Source: Vulcanimicrobiota bacterium
GTDB lineage: Bacteria > Vulcanimicrobiota > Vulcanimicrobiia > Eremiobacterales > Eremiobacteraceae
Length of the DNA: 7,244 nucleotides
NCBI GenBank assembly: GCA_019232725.1
Contig: JAFANK010000279.1
Span: forward strand, 1 to 7,244
Direction: 5' to 3'
The position numbers and the translations under genes were made by a program. This document shows, one piece after another, positions 1-6,557 of this stretch; position 1 is the stretch's first letter; each line of letters begins with the position of its first letter. The notes under the pieces were generated by a model. The model was not told where the DNA came from. It did not search any database and saw nothing but the letters and a program-made list of their open reading frames with translations.

Positions 1-276
1 GCCGCCGTCTTGGCGCAATCATCCGCGGTGGTCACGGTCGATACGGGTGCCACGCACGTGGCGGCCGCGCTCAAGGTGCCGGTCGTCGTTGTGTTCGAAC
101 GCGAATACTTCCGGCTATGCTCGCAAGAGTGGAGTCCGTGGCGGGTCAGGCATGTCATGCTCACCAAACCGCCGGTCGGCGCCGATCCTTCTGCTTTGAT
201 CGATGATGTCGCGAGCGCGGTCGGGTCGCTTCGGAGTGCGCGCCTTGGTGTGCCGCAACCGCCAACCGCATCGTGA
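1..276 (+). CDS. Glycosyltransferase family 9 (heptosyltransferase-like), 3' end only
   Basis: C-terminal 91 codons of a protein whose start lies left of the window; the frame is open from base 1, so the TTG at 10 is not a real start. The visible part reads through a segment with an Asp-Thr-Gly-Ala-Thr-His core (bases 49-66), followed by a hydrophobic strand (VPVVVVFE). This matches the C-terminal nucleotide-sugar-binding half of GT9 enzymes, where a conserved D-[ST]-G-x-x-H-x-A-x-A-x-x-x-P signature occurs. GT9 members typically add ADP-activated heptose to the LPS core at the inner face of the cytoplasmic membrane; the donor here cannot be told from the fragment. The TGA stop at 274-276 overlaps the GTG start of the next gene, so the two are probably one operon in envelope glycan synthesis. 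The family call rests on one motif and the fold pattern. Confidence 0.75.
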   Translation, partial: AAVLAQSSAVVTVDTGATHVAAALKVPVVVVFEREYFRLCSQEWSPWRVRHVMLTKPPVGADPSALIDDVASAVGSLRSARLGVPQPPTAS

Positions 277-1220
277 ATGGCCTCGCCGTGTCGGTCGTCG
301 TGCCGACCTACAACCGCCTCGATCGATTGCGCGTCGTCCTGCCGACGCTGCTCGACCAGACGCTCGATCCTCACGCGTATGAGATTGTTATCGCGGATTC
401 ATGTAGCACCGATGGCACGGCCGAATATTTGAGCGACGTCATCGCGCGCGAGGGCGAGCGCATTCGCTACGTGCCCGGACCCTACGGTGGTCGCGGGGCT
501 GCTCGTAACGCAGGCATCAGTGCAGCGCGCGCTCCGGTCGTGCTCTTCACGGATGCGGACATCTTGGCGTCGCGCGAGTTGCTCGAGCGCCACACACGAG
601 GTCACGCCGGTGTCGGCGATCGCCGCATCGCCGTCGTGGGTTGCGAGCTGCAAGTGCGCTCGCTGCAAGACTATGAGCGTCAGCGTGACCATCCGGCATC
701 GCGTGCGCCGCTGCACCCCTCGACGCGTCGCCGTTTGAGCTGGCTGTACTTTCTCACCGGCAACGCATCGGTGCGACGCGACGATCTGCTGGCCGTCGGC
801 TGCTTTGACGAGCAGTTCACGGGATACGGCCATGAAGACTTGGAACTAGGCTATCGGCTCCAGAAGCACGGCGTGGAGATCCTGTACGATCCCCTGGCGG
901 TGAACTATCACTGGCATCCGGTGGGCTTTGCGGAGCAAACGGGACGTATGGAACTCGCCGGCGTATCGACGGTGCGGTTTTATCGGAAACATCAGGATGT
1001 GATGGTGAAAGCGAATCTCGGCATGACGCCAATCTCGTTGTGGTTGCATACGGCGCTCGGGGCGGCACCCGGGCTGCGCCGCGCGCTTGAACGCGCAGCG
1101 ACCAGCGTAGAAACGCCGACGAAGAACACCTGGCCGTACATCGCGCGCCAGATAGCGTATCAATACCACTACGTGAGCGGCATCAAGCGTGCGCTCAAAG
1201 AGAGTGCGACCAACGCATGA
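273..1220 (+). CDS. Glycosyltransferase family 2 (GT-A fold)
   Basis: Complete 315-residue inverting GT2-type glycosyltransferase, cytosolic or membrane-associated, transferring a sugar from a nucleotide donor; acceptor and sugar are unknown. The N-terminus has the classic SVVVPTYNR strand (residues 7-15), then the nucleotide-binding IADSCSTDGT segment (40-49), a GGRGAARNAG segment (72-81) and the metal-binding DXD-type motif Asp94-Ala-Asp96 in FTDAD. The second half carries GCFDEQFTGYGHEDLELGYR (176-195) with the catalytic-type Glu188-Asp189 pair, as in proteins with the galactosyltransferase C-terminal (Glyco_transf_7C) extension, followed by HWH at 213-215. No membrane helix is evident. 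GTG at 273 is chosen as start because it overlaps the upstream stop (GTGA) and places the first beta strand at residue 7; the nearby ATG at 277 is out of frame. No clear Shine-Dalgarno precedes it, consistent with translational coupling. It probably works with the upstream GT9 enzyme on LPS or another surface glycan. Confidence 0.9.
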   Translation: MNGLAVSVVVPTYNRLDRLRVVLPTLLDQTLDPHAYEIVIADSCSTDGTAEYLSDVIAREGERIRYVPGPYGGRGAARNAGISAARAPVVLFTDADILASRELLERHTRGHAGVGDRRIAVVGCELQVRSLQDYERQRDHPASRAPLHPSTRRRLSWLYFLTGNASVRRDDLLAVGCFDEQFTGYGHEDLELGYRLQKHGVEILYDPLAVNYHWHPVGFAEQTGRMELAGVSTVRFYRKHQDVMVKANLGMTPISLWLHTALGAAPGLRRALERAATSVETPTKNTWPYIARQIAYQYHYVSGIKRALKESATNA

Positions 1221-2995
1221 ACCAGCTGCGCCGAGCCACCTGCGGTGAGCTTACCAGCGCCGACGAGGGATCAGCCGCCCTGCTCAAAGGCTGGGTGAAC
1301 ACCACTCGCGATCACGGCGGACTCATCTTCATCGATCTGCGCGATCGCTTTGGGCTCACCCAAGTCGTCGTCGATCCACGTTCGGCACCTGCCGCCGCAG
1401 AGGTCGCCGCTTCGCTGCGTTCCGAGGACGTCATCGCCGCACAGGGTTTGGTGCGCCGCCGCCCGGCCGGTACCGAGAACCGTAAGCTCGCGACTGGCGA
1501 GATCGAGATCGCCGCCGAGTCGATCGACGTGCTCAACCGGTCGAAGACGCCGCCCTTTCCCATCCATGACGACAGCGACGTCGACGAAGGCCTGCGCTTG
1601 CGCTATCGCTATTTGGACTTGCGCCGTCCGCATCTGCAGCGCAGCATCGCGCTGCGGCATCGCGCAGTGAAAGCGGTGCGTGATTATCTCGACAGCCGCG
1701 GGTTTTTGGAGATCGAAACGCCGATGCTCATCAAGCAGACGCCGGAAGGAGCGCGCGATTTTCTCGTGCCGAGCCGTCTGCACGCCGGTGCCTTTTATGC
1801 GTTGCCGCAATCGCCACAGCTCTTCAAGCAGCTCCTCATGGTCGGCGGCTTCCACCGGTACTTCCAGATCGCACGATGCTTCCGCGATGAAGACACCCGT
1901 GCCGACCGCCAGCCGGAGTTCACGCAGATCGACCTCGAGATGACCTTTCCCACCCAAGAGGACGTCATCGAGATCATGGAGGGCATGCTGGCCCACATGT
2001 TCGAGGCGGCGCTGGGCGCAAAAGTCGCGACGCCATTTCCCCGGCTCTCACACGCGGAGGCGTTGCGCCGGTTTGGGTCGGACAAGCCGGATCTGCGGTT
2101 TGCGATGGAGCTGCATGACGTCGGTCCTGCGTTTACGGGTACGGAGTTCAAGATATTTGCCGATGCGCTGTCACGAGGAAATGCGATCCTCGCGCTGGCC
2201 GAGACGGGGGGTGCGAGCCGATCGCGGCGCGACATGGATGCGCTGGCGGCTCTTGCGACGACGTTCGGCGCCAAAGGTTTGGCGTGGATCTCGCTTGCAC
2301 CCGATGGACCGAAGTCATCGCTACCCAAGTCGGCGCTCACACCGCAGCTCGTCGATAGCCTGAAGGCGCAGACCAAAGCACAAGAAGGCGATGCGATATA
2401 TTTGCTCGCGGATGAACGTTCGCTCGCGCAAGCGATTGCGGGAAAGCTGCGCTTGCATATCGCCGATGAGCGGGGCATGCGCGATCCCAAGCAATTCGCC
2501 TTTTGCTGGGTGCTTGATTTTCCACTCTTCGAGCGCGACGAGGAGTCGCAAGGACTGCAGCCCGCGCATCATCCGTTTACGGCACCGGCACCGGGGAGTG
2601 AGGCGTTGAGCGGCGATCCATTGCAGCTGCGCGCCCAGCACTATGATGTGGTCCTCAACGGCATGGAGCTCGGCAGCGGCTCCATCCGCATCCACGATCC
2701 TGCGTTGCAGCGGAAGATTTTTACGCTGCTCGGGTACAGTGACGACGACGTCGAGCGGAAATTCGGTTTTCTGTTGGAAGCTTTCGAATATGGCGCGCCG
2801 CCGCATGGCGGCATCGCGCTTGGCGTCGACCGCATCATCTTGTTGATGGCCGGCGGCGAGTCGATCCGCGAGGTCATCGCGTTTCCCAAGAATCAGCGCT
2901 TCCAGGACCTGATGATCAACGCCCCGACACCGGTGGAACCAGCCGCGCTCAAGGAGTTGCACGTGCGCACCGACATTCCGCCACCACGCACGTGA
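1217..2995 (+). CDS. aspS: Aspartyl-tRNA synthetase, probably non-discriminating (Asp/Asn)
   Basis: Cytosolic class IIb synthetase joining Asp to tRNA with ATP; 592 residues, normal for bacterial AspRS. Order: N-terminal OB-fold anticodon-binding domain (about 1-110), catalytic core starting with RYRYLDLRRP (129-138), motif 1 ending at Pro169 in FLEIETPML, QSPQLFKQ (198-205), motif 2 FRDEDTRADRQPEFTQIDLE (222-241), the bacterial GAD insertion (about 285-420), then motif 3 GIALGVDRI (532-540) with Arg539. In the anticodon domain the sequence is RDHGG (His33) and RPAGTEN (Gly85). E. coli, a tRNA-Asp-specific enzyme, has Leu and Lys at these places, while Pseudomonas aeruginosa, a non-discriminating enzyme, has His and Gly. 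By that comparison this enzyme likely also makes Asp-tRNA(Asn) for amidation by GatCAB. Residues 29-30 are Thr-Thr where many homologues have Arg-Arg. The ATG start overlaps the upstream stop (ATGA); a weak purine-rich AAAGAGAG lies at 1197-1204. Confidence 0.97.
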   Translation: MNQLRRATCGELTSADEGSAALLKGWVNTTRDHGGLIFIDLRDRFGLTQVVVDPRSAPAAAEVAASLRSEDVIAAQGLVRRRPAGTENRKLATGEIEIAAESIDVLNRSKTPPFPIHDDSDVDEGLRLRYRYLDLRRPHLQRSIALRHRAVKAVRDYLDSRGFLEIETPMLIKQTPEGARDFLVPSRLHAGAFYALPQSPQLFKQLLMVGGFHRYFQIARCFRDEDTRADRQPEFTQIDLEMTFPTQEDVIEIMEGMLAHMFEAALGAKVATPFPRLSHAEALRRFGSDKPDLRFAMELHDVGPAFTGTEFKIFADALSRGNAILALAETGGASRSRRDMDALAALATTFGAKGLAWISLAPDGPKSSLPKSALTPQLVDSLKAQTKAQEGDAIYLLADERSLAQAIAGKLRLHIADERGMRDPKQFAFCWVLDFPLFERDEESQGLQPAHHPFTAPAPGSEALSGDPLQLRAQHYDVVLNGMELGSGSIRIHDPALQRKIFTLLGYSDDDVERKFGFLLEAFEYGAPPHGGIALGVDRIILLMAGGESIREVIAFPKNQRFQDLMINAPTPVEPAALKELHVRTDIPPPRT

Positions 2996-3864
2996 GTGGG
3001 ATAGCGAGCATGACCGGCATACCACTCGTGCGCGAAAGCGAAGCGACCGATGAGCGCGCGCGCGAGGCGTTCCGCGACATCAAGAGCACGATGCGCATAC
3101 CCGTCATCGCATTGTTGTTCCAAGCATGGGCGGCCTATCCACGATTCTTGGACGTCACCTGGCGGCGACTGCGACCGAGCGTGTTGAGCGAGGCATTCGG
3201 CACCCTCGCCGAGCGTCTAGAAGCGCACGTTCGCGATGGCGTGGACAGCTGGCCGGTCGCCGATCACGCTGCGGCGCTGCGAGCGCGATCCTTGAGCGAG
3301 TCGGAGATCGCGCGCATGCGCGAGATCGTCGAGCTCTTCTCGAAAGTGAATCCCAAGCTCGCCATCGTGGCCGCGGCGGTGGATGCGAGTTTGCGCGGCA
3401 GGCCGGTGGGTGGTGTCGGCACAAAAGGGCCGCATCGCGAACGTGAGCGGCAACCGCTGCAAGAGTTCCGCGGGGTCCGGTTCTCGCTTGTCGAAGAGCG
3501 CGATGCTCCGCCGCGCGTGCGCGCCATCTACGACGACATGAAGGCGACGCTCGGACTGCCCTTCATCGAAACCGAGTACCGAGCAATGGCTTCATACCCC
3601 GATTGGTTGGAGGTATGGTGGCGAGATTGCAAGCCGCTGGCGCAAGAAGAGCGCTACCGCTCGCTCGGCGCCGAACTTGGGCGCGAAGCCGCGCAGTGCG
3701 CCACCCAGCTGCCCCACCGTCTCCAGCTCAACGAGTCCTTGTTAGAATCCAATGAGGTCGACGAAGCGCGGCGAGCAGAGTTGCGGCGCGGCACTGCCAT
3801 CTTCGGGCAAACACTTCCGGGTCTCTTGATCAACGTCGAGATCGCTCGTCGCGGTCTGGGGTAG
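2992..3864 (+). CDS. DehI-family (2-haloacid dehalogenase-like) protein
   Basis: A 290-residue protein resembling group I 2-haloacid dehalogenases (DehI, Pfam 'halocarboxylic acid dehydrogenase DehI'), all-helical proteins made of two tandem repeats that hydrolyse 2-haloacids. The duplication is visible: residues 20-88 align without gaps to 173-241, with R..R....D.K.T, P, A.A.YP..L.V.WR and P shared; the C-terminal halves continue with shifted similarity (about 116-140 against 271-290). The segment GLPFIETEYRAMASYP (188-203) is the best family match. From memory of P. putida PP3 DehI, catalytic Asp189 and Asn114 would fall at Glu195 and Asn120 by a constant offset, so the nucleophile-activating Asp may be Glu here and activity is uncertain. 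There is no signal peptide or membrane helix. Start: GTG 2992 overlaps the aspS stop (GTGA); ATG 3010 (residue 7) is the alternative. It is last in the plus-strand operon, with no evident functional tie to aspS. Confidence 0.75.
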   Translation: MSGIASMTGIPLVRESEATDERAREAFRDIKSTMRIPVIALLFQAWAAYPRFLDVTWRRLRPSVLSEAFGTLAERLEAHVRDGVDSWPVADHAAALRARSLSESEIARMREIVELFSKVNPKLAIVAAAVDASLRGRPVGGVGTKGPHRERERQPLQEFRGVRFSLVEERDAPPRVRAIYDDMKATLGLPFIETEYRAMASYPDWLEVWWRDCKPLAQEERYRSLGAELGREAAQCATQLPHRLQLNESLLESNEVDEARRAELRRGTAIFGQTLPGLLINVEIARRGLG

Positions 3865-3876
3865 CGGCACCGCTTG
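3865..3876. other. 12-base gap between convergent operons, no clear terminator
   Basis: The TAG of the DehI-like gene (3862-3864) and the TAG of the minus-strand peptidase gene (complement of 3877-3879) face each other across 12 bases. A small inverted repeat AGCGGCACCGCT (3863-3874) spans the gap, but its loop is only two to four bases and no T-run follows on either strand, so it is a poor intrinsic terminator. Transcription from either side probably ends by Rho or runs into the opposing gene. Confidence 0.6.
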
Positions 3877-4920
3877 CTAGCGGCGGCCGAACCGGTTGAG
3901 GAGCGCTGGCGGAGCGATCACGTACACGATGCCGCCGGACCCGCCCATCCACACGTGATCGAATTGCTCGCGCTGATAGATGATGCGGATATGTCCGGGC
4001 AAAGCGTACGGGTCGTTTGTGATGACGTCGCCGGTAGATGTGAAGCCGCGAACGACGAGCAAATGCCCATCGGTCTTCGGATAGGGTGAACCCGCAAGCT
4101 CTCCAGGTTTGACGCGGATGCTCGCGACCAGCGGTATACCGGCGAGCAGATAGCGATCCATTGCCGCGAGCGTGGGCAATCGTTCGACCCAGCCGGCAAG
4201 CCCATGTTCGGAGGCGAAGGCGACGTTGAACGGCCAGTTGCCGCAGCCGTCATATACCGGGTCATAGGTGTCGCGCGCCGCCTTCGGCACGGCGACGTCC
4301 CACTGCGGATGATGCAGCGTTGCCGCCCAATATGCCATCACCATGGAAACGCTCGTCGGGCTGCACCACGAGTCGCCACCGCCCGCAAGCGCATCCGGCG
4401 ACTCATCCACGCGCTGCGTTCGCTCTGGCACGGCAAGTTCGCGACCCCACGCGGGCGACGCACGCGATTCGGGCGATAGCGCCTGCGTCTCGATTTTGCT
4501 TTCATTCGTTGTGATCGCGACGAGCGACAGCACGGGGAGTTCGCCACCGTCACCCGCGTGTACAAGGACCTGCACTTGCCATGCATCGGCCGGCGAGCGC
4601 AGGTTGAGCGTATCGGTGTCAACGGAGCCGTCAGCATCATCTTGGGGTTTTACCGAGTGTCGATGGTGGCCGTCGGTCGTGCGGCTCCAGTACCCCATGT
4701 CGTACCACTGCGTGAACCCCTGAGCGATCCGCACGCGCAGGCGTGTTTGTATCCAGGACCCGGCGGGCGTCCGTACGTTCCAGGACGCGACCGCGCTCGT
4801 GAAGGGCTGTGCCGCCGCGTGCACGTCAGAGGTGAAGTCTGCCGTCCGCCCGCTCGCAAACCGGATGATCGTCAACGCAGCGGATAGCACGATCGCAAGA
4901 TTCAGATCTCCCACTCCCAT
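3877..4920 (-). CDS. Peptidase C39-like (papain-fold) cysteine peptidase, probably exported
   Basis: A 347-residue protein in three parts. Residues 8-20 are hydrophobic and could be a signal peptide or anchor. Residues 40-140 form a Trp-rich, beta-looking domain (WNVRTPAGSWIQTRLRVRI, WYDMGYWSR, DADGSVDTDTL), a layout known from 'C39 family peptidase' proteins of actinobacteria and others. The C-terminal domain (about 165-340) carries the catalytic-type Cys186 in DSWCSPTSVSMVMAYW, His286 in TDGHLLVVRGF and Asp303 in ITNDPY, i.e. a Cys-His-Asp/Asn set in the right order and spacing. It probably cleaves peptide bonds outside the cytoplasm; the substrate is unknown. The domain is not fused to an ABC exporter, so a bacteriocin leader peptidase role is unlikely. 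The ATG start lies inside the end of the upstream binding-protein gene (19-base overlap), implying coupled translation. The N-terminus is odd for a signal peptide: it has Asp5 and no Lys/Arg before the hydrophobic stretch, so another start (for example GTG codon 3 or 11) is possible. Confidence 0.85.
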   Translation of the reverse strand: MGVGDLNLAIVLSAALTIIRFASGRTADFTSDVHAAAQPFTSAVASWNVRTPAGSWIQTRLRVRIAQGFTQWYDMGYWSRTTDGHHRHSVKPQDDADGSVDTDTLNLRSPADAWQVQVLVHAGDGGELPVLSLVAITTNESKIETQALSPESRASPAWGRELAVPERTQRVDESPDALAGGGDSWCSPTSVSMVMAYWAATLHHPQWDVAVPKAARDTYDPVYDGCGNWPFNVAFASEHGLAGWVERLPTLAAMDRYLLAGIPLVASIRVKPGELAGSPYPKTDGHLLVVRGFTSTGDVITNDPYALPGHIRIIYQREQFDHVWMGGSGGIVYVIAPPALLNRFGRR

Positions 4921-6557
4921 GCGTTCCAGTAGTCTGTGAACACGGGCGACGGCTTGAAATTGCGCAAGTCATTGTTGGCGGCCGTCACGTTCTTATCCCA
5001 ATAGACGATCATTGACGGCACGTCGTGCAACATGATGCGCCAGGCGGCAGCGTAATCGTGGCGGCGCCGATCGACGTCGAACGTGGTTTGTGCGTCGCTC
5101 AGCAGCCGATCGACCGCAGGATTGCAGTAGAAGTCGGTGTTGGAGCCATGCGGCGGAAACCAGTCGCAGCCCCATTTTGCGAGATTGTCCGGATCCACGC
5201 CCACGTAATCGACGATCCATGACATGTCGTAGCGGCCGCCGTAGAGCGGACCGTCCGGAGCGAACAGCACCGTTCCCGCATAGTTCTTGATGCTCAACTC
5301 GATCCCGACCGCTTTGAGCTCTTGGCTGATCAGCGCCTCGGCGTTGGCATTGGGCAGGTTGTCGGTCGCCGTTGAGATGGTGAGTGCCAGACGCTCGCCA
5401 TCTTTTTCGCGAATGCCGTCCAACCCAGGTGTCCAGCCGGCCGCATCGAGCAGGCGGCTCGCGCTTTTGGGGTCATAGGCGATGGGCGCAAGATCGTTTG
5501 CCGCCCACGAAAAGGGCGGGATGTCGGTCGCGCCTTGTGCGCCATGGCCTGCGTAGATCGTGGCGATGATCTTGGGAACGTCAACCGCTTGCGCGATGGC
5601 GCGCCGCACCGCGGCGTCGTGAAGCAGCGGGCTTTTGGTATTGAAATCGAGATGGCGATAAGCGCCCTGCAGATGTGCGCTCACGCGTATGCCGGCCAGG
5701 CCCAAAAGCTGGCCGACCAGCGGTTTTGACACACCGTCGATGACGTCGATCTCGTGGGTGCGCAGTTCGTTGAGTTGTGAATTCGTGTTGGGAATCACCC
5801 GCATGTCGATCTCGCGAAGGTGCGATGTCCCTCGCCAATAGCGTTCATTTGGAACGAAGACGAGGTCCGATCCGTGGACCCACTGTTTCAGGCGGAACGG
5901 CCCATCACCGACCGGCGCCGCATCGTACGGTATGTTGTGCAGCGTGGTGTATTTCGAGAGCAGGTGCGCGGGCAACGGCATGAACGTGCCCTCTGAGAAC
6001 AGGTACACGACCGGGCTGAAGGGCGCTTTGAGCACAAAGACGACTTGATGCGGACCATGTGCGACCATGGCCTTGATCTTGTCGTACCCCTCCGTGTAGA
6101 CGACCGGATTGTTACCGTTCATGATCGCGTGCCAAGTGAAGATCACATCGTTCGCGGTCACCGGCACGCCGTCAGACCATACCGCTTGCGGGCGCAGGTT
6201 GAAGGTGACCCGCAACCCATCACGGCTGACGAGCCCGTTGCGCAAGGTCGGGAACTGCGTCACGAGTGCAGGGACAGGATGCTCGTGCTCGTCATAACGG
6301 AAAAATGGCTCGAAGAGCAAGGCCGTGACGTCATCTGCAGACGACTGATTGGAGAACATGCGGACAAGCGTGTTCGGCTCTTCCGACACCGCCAAACGAA
6401 CGACGCCAGGTATGCTCCATGCGTTGTGGGCACCGTGCATCGCAGGCGTTGCACCGGTGTTCACCTTGGAGCATGCGCACAACGCGACGCTCACAAGGAT
6501 CAGCGCGCGCCAAAAGTTGGTGTCGGCGTTGCGTCGATGGGGGCCGGGCAGGGTCAC
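4902..6557 (-). CDS. Peptide ABC transporter substrate-binding lipoprotein (SBP family 5, OppA/DppA-like)
   Basis: A 551-residue solute-binding protein of the SBP_bac_5 family, which captures oligopeptides (some members nickel, sugars or murein peptides) for an ABC importer. The N-terminus is a lipoprotein signal: Arg8-Arg9 and Arg17, a hydrophobic run (18-26) and a lipobox Leu26-Cys-Ala-Cys29, so Cys29 is the probable lipidated residue. Family motifs follow: LFEPFFRYD (81-89), the signature VWSDGVPVTANDVIFTW (126-142), PVGDGPFRLKQW (215-226), NERYWRG (237-243), DAAVRRAIAQAVD (314-326) and FYCNPAVDRLLSDA (476-489). Length is normal for the family. No permease or ATPase gene lies in the window, so it either serves a transporter encoded elsewhere or the rest is outside. 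The GTG start at 6557 overlaps the upstream DUF1611 stop (GTGA) and no Shine-Dalgarno is visible, so translation is probably coupled. Its own end overlaps the start of the C39 peptidase gene. Confidence 0.93.
   Translation of the reverse strand: MTLPGPHRRNADTNFWRALILVSVALCACSKVNTGATPAMHGAHNAWSIPGVVRLAVSEEPNTLVRMFSNQSSADDVTALLFEPFFRYDEHEHPVPALVTQFPTLRNGLVSRDGLRVTFNLRPQAVWSDGVPVTANDVIFTWHAIMNGNNPVVYTEGYDKIKAMVAHGPHQVVFVLKAPFSPVVYLFSEGTFMPLPAHLLSKYTTLHNIPYDAAPVGDGPFRLKQWVHGSDLVFVPNERYWRGTSHLREIDMRVIPNTNSQLNELRTHEIDVIDGVSKPLVGQLLGLAGIRVSAHLQGAYRHLDFNTKSPLLHDAAVRRAIAQAVDVPKIIATIYAGHGAQGATDIPPFSWAANDLAPIAYDPKSASRLLDAAGWTPGLDGIREKDGERLALTISTATDNLPNANAEALISQELKAVGIELSIKNYAGTVLFAPDGPLYGGRYDMSWIVDYVGVDPDNLAKWGCDWFPPHGSNTDFYCNPAVDRLLSDAQTTFDVDRRRHDYAAAWRIMLHDVPSMIVYWDKNVTAANNDLRNFKPSPVFTDYWNAWEWEI
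6471..6557 (-). other. Lipoprotein signal peptide with lipobox LCAC
   Basis: First 29 codons of the binding-protein gene: basic n-region (Arg8, Arg9, Arg17), hydrophobic core (ALILVSVAL) and lipobox Leu26-Cys27-Ala28-Cys29. Cys at the -2 position is less usual than Ser, Thr or Ala but tolerated. It predicts signal peptidase II processing and membrane anchoring through Cys29. Confidence 0.8.

Noticed and set aside
10..12. TTG at base 10 as the start of the GT9-like gene
   Set aside because: The frame is open to base 1 and the fragment begins in the middle of the C-terminal domain of the family, so the gene starts outside the window.
277..279. ATG at 277 as the start of the GT2 gene
   Set aside because: It is out of frame with the glycosyltransferase; GTG at 273 is in frame and overlaps the upstream stop.
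1271..1996. Long minus-strand open frame (241 codons) inside aspS
   Set aside because: It lies wholly opposite a strongly conserved AspRS coding region; its composition (His/Arg/Ala/Asp rich, no domain motif) is typical of antisense frames in G+C-rich DNA.
2321..3025. Minus-strand open frame (234 codons) opposite the 3' half of aspS, and another at 1795-2490
   Set aside because: Both are antisense to conserved AspRS motifs, have low-complexity basic/Ser-rich products and show no recognisable family.
3863..3874. AGCGGCACCGCT inverted repeat as an intrinsic terminator
   Set aside because: The stem is only four or five base pairs with almost no loop, and no T-run follows on either strand.
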